The position numbers and the translations under genes were made by a program. Below, piece after piece: positions 8,882 through 19,800 of a stretch of DNA of 64,000 nt. This stretch comes from Rodentibacter haemolyticus (GTDB lineage: Bacteria; Pseudomonadota; Gammaproteobacteria; Enterobacterales; Pasteurellaceae). The notes beneath the pieces are model-generated. The model was not told where the DNA came from. It searched no databases and was given only the letters and a program-made list of their open reading frames with translations. Location: positions 1,364,001 through 1,428,000 of the forward strand of contig NZ_CP063056.1 of assembly GCF_015356115.1 (NCBI RefSeq), written 5' to 3'. Every line of letters starts with the position of its first letter. Within the stretch, counting starts at the first letter, position 1.

Positions 8882-8919
8882 ATATGGATTAATGAGAACA
8901 ATACTTTTAAAGGTTAAGA

Positions 8920-10206
8920 ATGGCAACGAACGATACAACTCAGACTTATTACTTAACGAATCGTAATTACTGGATCTTTGGTAGTTATTTCTTTGTTTTT
9001 TTCTTTATTATGGCTACCTGCTACCCTTTTCTTGGAATTTGGCTTGGGGATATAAATGGATTATCAGGTGAAGAAGCGGGTATGGTATTTGCGATGATGT
9101 CATTTTTTGCACTTTGTTTTCAGCCTGTATTTGGTTATGTATCGGATAAACTTGGCGTGCGAAAACATTTACTTTGGATTTTATCCATTACCCTTGTTTT
9201 TTATGCACCGTTCTTTATTTATGTGTTTGCTCCGCTACTTAAAATCAATATTTGGCTTGGTTCGATTGTCGGAGGTGCTTACATAGGATTTATATTTCAA
9301 GCAGGTTCACCGGCATCTGAAGCCTATATTGAGCGAATAAGTCGATGTAGTCGATTTGAATATGGTCGGGCAAGAATGTTCGGAATGTTCGGCTGGGCAA
9401 TTTGTGCCGCTATCGCGGGTAATCTTTATGGCTCCAATCCCGATTATGTATTTTGGCTCGGTTCTGCGGCATCACTTCTGCTACTTTTGTTGGTTTTTCT
9501 TGCAAAACCAACGGAGAGTTCAACGGCAAAAGTAGTTGAACAATTGGTTAATAGCAAAAATTCCGTTACCTTACAGCAAGCATTTATCATCTTCAAACGG
9601 CCAAAATTCTGGGCTTTACTCGCTTATGTGATAGGTGTTGCTTGTATTTATGATATTTTTGACCAGCAATTCGGCAACTTTTTTAATCGTTTTTTCGAAT
9701 CTAATGCCGAAGGCATCAAAATGTTTGGTTATGTTACGACAGCCGGTGAAATGCTTAATGCGTTGATAATGTTCTTCGTGCCTCTTATCATCAACAGAAT
9801 TGGGGCAAAAAATGCTTTGCTAATTGCCGGTTCTATTATGAGTATCCGCATTATTGGATCTTCTTTCGCCACAGAAGCGTGGCATGTTGTGGTGCTCAAA
9901 ACGTTACATATGTTTGAAGTACCATTTTATCTTGTAGGTACATTCAAATATATTGCGAATACTTTTGAATTACACTTTTCAGCAACGATTTATCTTGTTG
10001 CTTGCCACTTTACCAAACAAATTGGTAATATGATTGTTTCACCCATTGTTGGCGCAGGCTATGATTTATACGGTTTTCAGCATACCTATTTTATTTTAGG
10101 CTGTATCGCCGTAACATTTACTATCATTTCTATGTTCACATTAACCGGAAAAATGCCCGTTAATGAACGTTACCAATTACATAAAAGTAATTTGCGTTCA
10201 AATTAA
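8920..10206 (+). CDS. lacY: Lactose permease (LacY-type galactoside:H+ symporter)
   Basis: Inner-membrane proton-coupled galactoside importer, 428 aa with 12 hydrophobic segments. It aligns with E. coli LacY over its full length: FQPVFGYVSDKLGVRKHLLW, then PASEAYIERIS, GRARMFG, RIIGSSFA and KTLHMFEVP. The transport residues equivalent to E. coli Glu126, Arg144, Glu269, Arg302, His322 and Glu325 are all present. The position of LacY Cys148 (GRARMFGCVGW) is Met here (GRARMFGMFGW), so sugar preference may differ (melibiose or raffinose cannot be excluded). It starts 23 bp upstream of lacZ in an operon controlled from the CRP/operator gap. Confidence 0.93.
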   Translation: MATNDTTQTYYLTNRNYWIFGSYFFVFFFIMATCYPFLGIWLGDINGLSGEEAGMVFAMMSFFALCFQPVFGYVSDKLGVRKHLLWILSITLVFYAPFFIYVFAPLLKINIWLGSIVGGAYIGFIFQAGSPASEAYIERISRCSRFEYGRARMFGMFGWAICAAIAGNLYGSNPDYVFWLGSAASLLLLLLVFLAKPTESSTAKVVEQLVNSKNSVTLQQAFIIFKRPKFWALLAYVIGVACIYDIFDQQFGNFFNRFFESNAEGIKMFGYVTTAGEMLNALIMFFVPLIINRIGAKNALLIAGSIMSIRIIGSSFATEAWHVVVLKTLHMFEVPFYLVGTFKYIANTFELHFSATIYLVACHFTKQIGNMIVSPIVGAGYDLYGFQHTYFILGCIAVTFTIISMFTLTGKMPVNERYQLHKSNLRSN

Positions 10207-10229
10207 GAAATTGCGAAGGAGTAACAGCT

Positions 10230-13200
10230 ATGATTTTACCGCCATATTTTGAAAACCCTGAGATTTTGCAGGTCAATCGCCAACCTCATCACGCTTATTT
10301 CGTACCATTTGCAATTGATCAAGAACCGATACAACTTGCACGGGAAACATCCCGATTTTTCACCGCACTTTCGGGTTCAAACTGGGATTTTAGTTATTAC
10401 CCGAGTGCGCAATGTTTACCTGAAACCTTTTTAACTATACCGCTCCAAACACAAATTCCTGTTCCGTCTAATTGGCAAAATCATGGCTTTGATCGCCATC
10501 ATTATACCAATATCAATTACCCTTTCCCTTTTGATCCCCCTTTTGTACCCAAAGAAAATCCCTGCGGACATTACCGGCATCAATTTGATTTCATGCCAAA
10601 ATCAGGTAAACGTTATTTACTGAATTTCGAAGGGGTGGATAGCTGCTTATTTGTCTATGTGAATCAACAGTTTGTCGGTTATGGTCAAATCAGCCATAGT
10701 ACGAATGAATTTGATATTACCGAAAATCTCCTATCCGGTAAAAACCAGCTTGATGTGGTGGTATTAAAATGGTGTGACGGCAGTTATTTGGAAGATCAAG
10801 ATAAATTCCGTATGTCGGGAATTTTCCGTGATGTGTATTTGTTGGAACGTGATAGTCATTATTTGCAGGATTTCTTCATCAAAGCAGAATTAAATGATGA
10901 TTTCAGCCAAGGAACATTAAATATTGAAACCCAATTTATCGGTGAAAAACAGGCGGTTGAATTTGTCCTTTATCATCCTCAAGGTGAGGAAATCGCCCGA
11001 CAAAGTGCGGTTGATTTTTCACTTGATTTACCGAATCCGATTTTATGGAATGCGGAAAATCCGCAGCTTTATCGCTTAACAATGCAAATCGGTAGTGAAA
11101 TTATCGAACAAAAAATCGGTTTCCGAAAAATTTATGTGGAAAATGCCGTCTTAAAAATTAACGGTCAGACTATTAAGTTTAAAGGGGTAAACCGGCACGA
11201 TAGTGATCCTAAAACCGGCTATGCGATTTCGCTCGAACAAGCATTGATTGATCTTAAATTGATGAAACAACACAATATCAATGCCATTCGCACCGCACAT
11301 TATCCTAATGCGCCTTGGTTTAGCGAGTTGTGCGATCTATACGGCTTTTATCTTATCTCGGAAAGTGATATTGAAAGTCACGGTGCGGCAATGCAATATG
11401 TCGCCTTGCCGGAACAAAGCATTTTCTTAAATGAAAAACGTATCAATCAAGATGAAGAAATTCGCCGACAAACGATTGATAACTTTTGTTATTTTGCGCG
11501 CTCACCCGATTATAAATCGGCGATTTTAGACCGCACTTTTGCTAATGTAGAACGCGATAAAAATCGAACTTCCATCGTAATTTGGTCACTGGGTAATGAA
11601 AGCGGTTATGGAGAAAATTTTGAAGCCGCCGCCGCTTGGATTAAACAACGTGATACAAGCCGTTTAGTGCACTATGAAAGTGCGATTTATCAACACCAAG
11701 ATCATCAAAATAATCTGAGCAATCTTGATTTTTATAGCGAAATGTATGCGCCGACACAGTCCTTGGATAACTACAACCAAAGCACTGCAATGAAACCTTA
11801 CGTATTGTGTGAATATTCTCACGCAATGGGTAATTCCAATGGTGATGCGGAAGATTATTGGCAAGCCTTTGAACGCAATGAAAAATCCTGCGGTGGATTC
11901 GTATGGGAATGGTGCGATCATGCCCCTTATTTACCTGATGGATCTGGTCGAGTGGGTTATGGCGGGGATTTCGGTGATACACCAAATGATGGAAACTTCT
12001 GTATGGATGGTTTGGTGTCGCAAGATCGCATACCACACAGTAATTTACTGGAATTAAAAAATGTGAATCGCCCGGTGCGGGCGGAATTTACGGCTGATCA
12101 GGTAAAAATAAAAAATTATTGGGATTTCACGGATCTTAAAGACAATCTCTCTATTCGATACGCATTCATCGCAGAGGGTAAAACCTTTGAAGAAGGGGAA
12201 TTTGAGATTTCTTGTCCGCCTAAAAATAGCGTATTTTTATCCCTTACCATTCCCCCTTATCAAGGAAAATTTTTAACGCTGGATTTGCATTATATCAATC
12301 AAAAACCAAGTGATCTGCTACCCAAAGATCATTCCTTTGGCTTTGATCAACTCATTATTTATGGACAAGATTTAGTTCACCCACAAAAAACTCAATCAAA
12401 TTTGACCGCACTTTCAGACTTTGAAATAGACGAAACGGAAACACATTTATGCTTAACTAATAACCAATTTCAATTTGTTTTTGATAAAAACAAAGGTATT
12501 TTCAGTGAAGTTAGGAAAAACGGACAAGCGATAATTCAACAACCGCTGGATTTCAATATATGGCGTGCACCAACGGATAACGATCGCCTGATTCGGGAAT
12601 TTTGGCAAAACGCAGGTTATGATAACGCATTCAGCCGGGCATATCAGGTAAGTTGGAAGCGTTTGGAAGAGCAAGTGCAAATTGATGCTGAAATCGGCAT
12701 TGTCGCAGTGGCAAAAACGCGGATTTTGCTGCTTTCCGTACGCTATTTGCTTTCAAAAGAAGGAAAATTGACCATTCAAGTCAATGCCAAACGTTCCGCC
12801 GATTTGCCTTATCTACCACGCTTCGGTTTACGGTTTTTCTTGCGTAAAGATTGCAATCACGCACAATATTTCGGCTATGGTGAACAAGAAAGTTATATTG
12901 ATAAACATCATCTCGCCCGGCTTGGCAATTACTTTGTAGATGTATCGAATTATAAAATGCCGTATGTAAAACCCCAAGAAAACGGAAGTCATTACGGTAC
13001 GCACTTTGTTTCATTAGAAGATTTAACGATCTCCGCTGATGCGCCCTTTAGTTTTAATCTTTCACCTTATACTCAAGAGGAAATGACGCAGAAAACTCAT
13101 TGTTATGATTTACAGGAATGCGCTTCAACGATTCTTTGCGTGGATTATAAAATGAGCGGTATAGGTTCTAATTCTTGCGGACCGATATTGAAAGAGCAAT

Positions 13201-13250
13201 ATCGTTTGAAGGCGTCGGAATTTAATTTTCGTTTTTATGTGCAGTTTTAA
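10230..13250 (+). CDS. lacZ: Beta-galactosidase (LacZ, GH2)
   Basis: Hydrolyses lactose to glucose and galactose in the cytoplasm. 1,006 aa, close to E. coli LacZ (1,024). The order is GH2 sugar-binding domain, immunoglobulin-like domain, TIM barrel (FKGVNRHDSDPKTGYA), then the C-terminal beta-sandwich (FNIWRAPTDNDRL). The acid/base Glu457 lies in GNESGYG and the nucleophile Glu528 in LCEYSHAMGNSNG, so the enzyme looks active. The ribosome site GAAGGAG precedes the ATG. Order is lacY then lacZ, reversed from E. coli, and no lacA is present. A terminator follows. Confidence 0.97.
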   Translation: MILPPYFENPEILQVNRQPHHAYFVPFAIDQEPIQLARETSRFFTALSGSNWDFSYYPSAQCLPETFLTIPLQTQIPVPSNWQNHGFDRHHYTNINYPFPFDPPFVPKENPCGHYRHQFDFMPKSGKRYLLNFEGVDSCLFVYVNQQFVGYGQISHSTNEFDITENLLSGKNQLDVVVLKWCDGSYLEDQDKFRMSGIFRDVYLLERDSHYLQDFFIKAELNDDFSQGTLNIETQFIGEKQAVEFVLYHPQGEEIARQSAVDFSLDLPNPILWNAENPQLYRLTMQIGSEIIEQKIGFRKIYVENAVLKINGQTIKFKGVNRHDSDPKTGYAISLEQALIDLKLMKQHNINAIRTAHYPNAPWFSELCDLYGFYLISESDIESHGAAMQYVALPEQSIFLNEKRINQDEEIRRQTIDNFCYFARSPDYKSAILDRTFANVERDKNRTSIVIWSLGNESGYGENFEAAAAWIKQRDTSRLVHYESAIYQHQDHQNNLSNLDFYSEMYAPTQSLDNYNQSTAMKPYVLCEYSHAMGNSNGDAEDYWQAFERNEKSCGGFVWEWCDHAPYLPDGSGRVGYGGDFGDTPNDGNFCMDGLVSQDRIPHSNLLELKNVNRPVRAEFTADQVKIKNYWDFTDLKDNLSIRYAFIAEGKTFEEGEFEISCPPKNSVFLSLTIPPYQGKFLTLDLHYINQKPSDLLPKDHSFGFDQLIIYGQDLVHPQKTQSNLTALSDFEIDETETHLCLTNNQFQFVFDKNKGIFSEVRKNGQAIIQQPLDFNIWRAPTDNDRLIREFWQNAGYDNAFSRAYQVSWKRLEEQVQIDAEIGIVAVAKTRILLLSVRYLLSKEGKLTIQVNAKRSADLPYLPRFGLRFFLRKDCNHAQYFGYGEQESYIDKHHLARLGNYFVDVSNYKMPYVKPQENGSHYGTHFVSLEDLTISADAPFSFNLSPYTQEEMTQKTHCYDLQECASTILCVDYKMSGIGSNSCGPILKEQYRLKASEFNFRFYVQF

Positions 13251-13268
13251 CTAAACTGACCTGCCAGT

Positions 13269-13298
13269 AAAAGTGCGGTGGAATTTGACCGCACTTTT
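13269..13298 (+). terminator. Paired-USS terminator after lacZ
   Basis: AAAAGTGCGGT (13269-13279) and its inverted copy ACCGCACTTTT (13288-13298) form an 11-bp stem. Two uptake signals in inverted orientation commonly act as terminators in this family, and this one begins 19 bp after the lacZ stop. Confidence 0.8.
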
Positions 13299-13874
<576 letters not shown>

Positions 13875-16800
13875 ATGAATAAAGTTTTTAAAGTCATTTT
13901 CAATCATGCCACTCAAACTTGGGTTGTTGTATCTGAGCTTGCTAAAGGGCATGTTAAATCTTCTTCAAAATCAAAAACGCTGAATGAGTTATCGAAAAGT
14001 TTATTATGGCTATCAAAGCCGGTTACTGTTGGTCTAGTTGCTTCTTTTTTAACAATAGATTCATTCGCTGCAGTATATAAGAGAGCAACTTTAGATGCTG
14101 AAAATTATTATACTCCCGGCAATATGGGATCGGGAGGAGCCCATCACACAACAAAGATTTCCGGAGAAGTTCAAGGTGATGGCAATCAACCAACTGGGAA
14201 CGGTACTACGTTATATGGAGGTAAAACCAGTGGTGCAGGTACGTCAGTTGCTATTGGTGCTGCCGCGAATTCCGGTGGTGTGGGTTCCGTTGCTGTCGGT
14301 ACTACAGCAAGATCTACTGGACGGAATTCTTTGGCAATCATGCGACAATCCTATGCTGGAGGGGACTATTCCATTACTCTAGGTACTGCAGCCTCTACTC
14401 ATAAAGCGGGGGCGATTGCTATTGGTAAGCATGCTTATGGCGGTGGAGAACGTGCAATCGTTATTGGGGCAAATACTGACGGAGCAGGAAAAAATGACGT
14501 TTATAACGCTAATAAAAATGCTCAAGTAAGTGCTGTAGACGGTATCGGCATTGGTACAAAAGTTAGAGTGAGCGGACAAACTGGTGTTGCAATTGGTCGG
14601 GAAGCCAATGTATCTGGAGAAGGTGGTATTGCAATTGGCTCATTAAGTATAGTAACCAAAGCAAGTTCCGCCGCTCTTGGTCGTAATGCACAAGCTACAG
14701 CTGATACAGCAACGGCGATTGGTTCGTCTGCCTCCGCTAGCGGAGAATCTTCCTTTGCTGGAGGTTCACTGGCCTCAGCTTCTGGACGTGATGCTGTTGC
14801 GCTTGGTTTAAACACCCAAGCAACTGGAGAGGATTCAACTGCGATAGGCGCATTTAGCCGTGCCTCTGCAAATAATGCTACTGCGGTGGGGATGAATACT
14901 TCGGTTAGTGGTGATGGTAGCTCTGCATTTGGTAGTGCGTCAACATCAACAGGTCCTCGTTCTTTAGCCTTAGGATATGGCGCAATTGCAAGCAATGCTG
15001 ACTCAGTGGCATTAGGCAGTCACTCCAAAACAGAGTCTGCCCGCACTCAAAATGATGCAAAACAAATTTCTTTTAATTCTAAAGATAATGGTACTGCCGA
15101 ATATTTTAATTTTACAGGTAATCATGATTTAGGTGTGGTTTCAGTTGGTAATTCCACTGCCGGTCGTCAAATTATTAATGTCGCTCCGGGACGAGTGAGT
15201 GCCGATTCGACCGATGCGATTAATGGCAGTCAGCTTTACTATGTTGCGAAAAACGGTGGCTTCAATATTCAAAAAAACGGTACGGAGACTTCCCGAATTA
15301 ACAATAACGGCAAAGTGAATTTCCAAAATGGTACTTATACAACGGCGGTTGTTACGGATGGAGATAATAAAGCCGATGTGAAATTTGATGTCGTTACTCA
15401 AAATATTACGACAAATAATAGCGGTGTAACCAGCGTATCGGGCACAAGCGGTTTGGCTACGGCTAAAACGGTTTCGGATGCTATTAACAATGCACTCAAT
15501 AATTCCGGTTTTATCCTTAAAGCGAATGGGGATAGCGGCGTACAGATTAAGCGGAACGGCTATATTGACATACAAAAAGGTAAAAATATTGATGTCACTC
15601 GTAATGATAAAACGATTACGATCAAAACCGTTGACAGCCCAAATTTTACCTCTGTCACCGCAACAGGTAACGTGCAAGCCGGCAGCGCGACTGTTAGTGG
15701 TGCTTTAACCGTGAACGGTCAATCTAACCTGAAAAATGTAAATGCAGAGAATTTTACCGCCGCAGGGAATGTAAATTTAGGCGGTAACGGAAAAACAATT
15801 AGCTTAGCAAGCGGTTCAACAATTAATGCTAACAATAATAAAATCAGTGGTATAAAAGCCGGAGAATCCACAACGGATGCGGTAAATAAAGGGCAATTAG
15901 ACGCATTGGGAACCAGTTTAAATTCCAGCATGACAAGTTTGGCATCAAATTTGACCGCACTTAGTGCGAATCAATCGCTGAGCTTTAGTGGTGACAGTGG
16001 GAAAATTACCCGTAAAATGGGCGAAACATTGCAAATTGCAGGCGGTAATGGCACCGGCAGTTATTCAAATAAAAATGTGAAAACCGAAGCGACTGGCGGT
16101 AAGATTGAAATTAAAATTTCAGACAATCCTGAATTTACTACAATTAATACGACCGGCAATGCCAATATCGGTGGTAATTTAAACGTTAATGGTAGTACAA
16201 CTTTAAAAGACCTGAATGCGAGCGGTAATACAACCCTGAAAAATGTAACCTTAGCAAGCGGATCAACATTTAATGCCGGAGGCAATCGTTTAACAAATGT
16301 AGGAACGGCGACATCAGATAATGATGCGACCACGCTGAGCCAGGTTAAAGGCTTAATTACTAATGCAACAACCAACGCTACAAATTTAAACAGTTCTAAT
16401 TTAACAACCGGAAATGCAACCATTACAAATGGTACGATAGCCAACCTAAATTCAACTAACGGCACGATCACCAACTTGAATTCAACTAACGGCACGATCA
16501 CCAACTTGAATTCAACTAACGGCACGATTACCAACTTGAATTCAACCAACGGCACGATTACCAACTTGAATTCAACCAACGGCACGATTACCAACTTGAA
16601 TTCAACCAACGGCACGATCACCAACCTGAATTCAACTAACGGTACTATCACCAACCTGAATTCAACCAACGGTACGATTACAAACCTGAATTCAACCAAC
16701 GGCACGATTACAAACCTGAATTCAACCAACGGCACGATTACAAACTTGAATTCAACCAACGGTACGATTACCAACTTAAATTCAACCAACGGTATGATTA

Positions 16801-19800
16801 CCAACTTGAATTCAACCAACGGCACGATTACTAACTTGAATTCTACGAACGGTACAATCACTAATCTGAATTCAACCAATGCCACAATTGGTAAATTGAA
16901 TGCAGGCGATATCACAGCAAATAATGGCACTTTCAACACAACCCTCGTATCTAAAGGAGAAACCACCTTATCGGGCAATACGACTATCGGTGGGGCAGGA
17001 AAAACCTTTAATATCACGAATGGTACCGCTGTGAATATGGGCGATAATGTGATTTCCGGTGTGGCAAATGGTACCAAAGCGACTGATGCGGTAAATAAAG
17101 GACAACTAGATGAATTAGCTAACAAACCGTTGAATTTTAGCGGAAACAGCGGCAACACAAGTAGTAAATTAGGTGAAACCTTAAATATTAGTGGTGCAGG
17201 AACAACAGCCGGTAATTACAATTCGAAGAATATTAAGACTGTCGTTACCAATGGCAAAGTAGAAATTCAAATTGCAGAAAATCCTGAGTTTGAAAATATT
17301 ACGGCGAAAAACGCGAACGTTACAGAAACCTTGACTGCAAAAGATGCGAATGTAACCAATAACCTAACGGCGAAAAACGCGAACGTTGCAGAAACATTAA
17401 CCGCAAAAGATGCGAATATAACCAATAATCTAACGGCGAAAAATGCGAACGTTACAGAAACATTAACCGCAAAAGATGCGAATGTAACCAATAACCTAAC
17501 GGCGAAAAACGCGAACGTTACAGAAACCTTGACTGCAAAAGATGCCAATGTAACCAATAATCTAACGGCGAAAAACGCGAATGTTGCAGAAACCTTGACT
17601 GCAAAAGATGCGAATGTAACCAATAATCTAACGGCGAAAAATGCTAACATTACAGAAAAGTTAACCGCAAAAGATGCTGAAGTTACAGGAGCATTAAATA
17701 CGAATGATCTAACCGCAAAAGGGAATGTGACTTTAGGTGGAGCGGGTAAACAAATTAAATTAGCGGATAATACAACCTTTGATGCCAATGGCAACCGTTT
17801 AACTAACATTGGTAATGCAACTGCGGATACCGATGCAACAACCTTAGCTGATGTTAAAGGCTTGATTACGAATGCAACAACCAATGCAACGAATATCAGT
17901 TCAACAAACGGTACGATTACCAACTTGAATTCAACCAACGGTACCATCACCAACCTGAATTCAACCAACGGTACGATTACTAACTTGAATTCGACCAACG
18001 GTACGATTACCAACTTGAATTCGACCAACGGTACGATTACAAACCTGAATTCGACCAACGGTACGATCACTAACCTGAATTCAACCAACGGTACGATTAC
18101 CAACTTGAATTCGACCAACGGTACCATCACCAACTTGAATTCAACTAATGCCAATATTACTAAGCTCAATGCCGAAGATATCGTGGCAAATAATGGTACA
18201 TTTAATACAACCCTTGTTTCCAAAGGTGAGACCACGCTATCTGGTAATACAACTATTGGCGGTGCGGGTAAACACTTTAATGTTACGAGCGGTACTACTG
18301 TCAATATGGGTAACAACGTTATTTCAGGCGTAGCGAATGGTACGAACTCAACTGACGCAGTTAATAAAGGTCAGTTAGATAAAGTAGCGGAAAATCTGAC
18401 CGCACTTTCTAATAACCCACTAAACTTTACCGGAAATGACGGTAATACAAGTCGTAAATTAGGTGAAACCTTAAATATTACAGGTACAGCAAGTACAAAA
18501 GGTGATTATAGTTCGAAAAATGTGAAAACCGTTGTGACTGACGGTAAGGTGGAAATTCAAGTTGCTGAAAACCCAGAGTTTGCAAACATTACTGCGACAG
18601 GTAATGTTTCAGTTGGTGAGCAGTTAACTGCAAAAGATGCCAATGTAACTAATAACCTAACAACGAAAAATGCAAACGTTACAGAAACCTTGACTGCAAA
18701 AGATGCCAATGTAACCAATAACCTAACGGCGAAAAACGCGAACGTTACAGAAACCTTGACTGCAAAAGATGCGAATGTAACCAATAACCTAACGGCGAAA
18801 AACGCGAACGTTACAGAAACCTTGACTGCAAAAGATGCGAATGTAACCAATAACTTAACGGCGAAAAACGCGAACGTTACAGAAACCTTGACTGCAAAAG
18901 ACGCTAATGTAACTAATAACCTAACGGCGAAAAACGCACAGGTTACGGGAACATTAACGACTAACGATTTTATTGCGAAAGGTGATGTAACCTTAGGTGG
19001 TACAGGTAAAACAGTCAAATTAGAAACGGGGAGTAAATTTGACGGCAATGGTGTTGTTTTAAGCAATATTGGCAAGGCTCAAAATGATACAGATGCAACA
19101 ACTTTGGCTGATGTTAAAGGCTTGATTACGAATGCAACAACCAATGCAACGAATATCAGTTCAACAAACGGTACGATTACCAACTTGAATTCAACTAACG
19201 GTACCATCACCAACCTGAATTCAACCAACGGTACGATTACTAACTTGAATTCGACCAACGGCACGATTACCAACTTGAATTCAACCAATGGTACGATTAC
19301 CAACCTGAATTCAACTAACGGTACAATTACCAACTTGAATTCGACCAACGGTACAATTACCAACTTGAATTCAACCAACGGTACCATCAGCAACCTGAAT
19401 TCAACTAACGCCAATATTACTAAGCTCAATGCCGAAGATATTGTGGCAAATAATGGCACATTTAATACAACTCTCGTTTCCAGAGGTGAAACAACATTAT
19501 CCGGTAATGCAACTATCGGTGGAGCGGGTAAAAATTTCTCTGTTGTGAATGGTACAACTATCAATATGGGGAATAATGTTGTTGGCGGTGTGGCAAACGG
19601 AACAAATGCAACTGATGCAGTTAATAAAGGTCAGTTAGATGCGGTATCAAAGAATTTAAGCAATTTAACAAATAACCCGTTAAGTTTTGTTGGTAACGAA
19701 GGTAATACTAGCCGTAAATTAGGTGAAACCTTAAATATTACCGGCAACGCAACAACAGCGGGAACTTATAGCTCGAAAAATGTGAAAACCGTTGTGACTG

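Noticed and set aside
11641..12036. 131-codon minus-strand frame opposite lacZ
   Set aside because: It overlaps the catalytic core of an intact lacZ and has a His/Arg-rich composition typical of antisense shadows.
16441..16890. Regular 30-bp repeats that could suggest a CRISPR array
   Set aside because: There are no unique spacers; units are directly adjacent and all encode NLNSTNGTIT in the adhesin frame.
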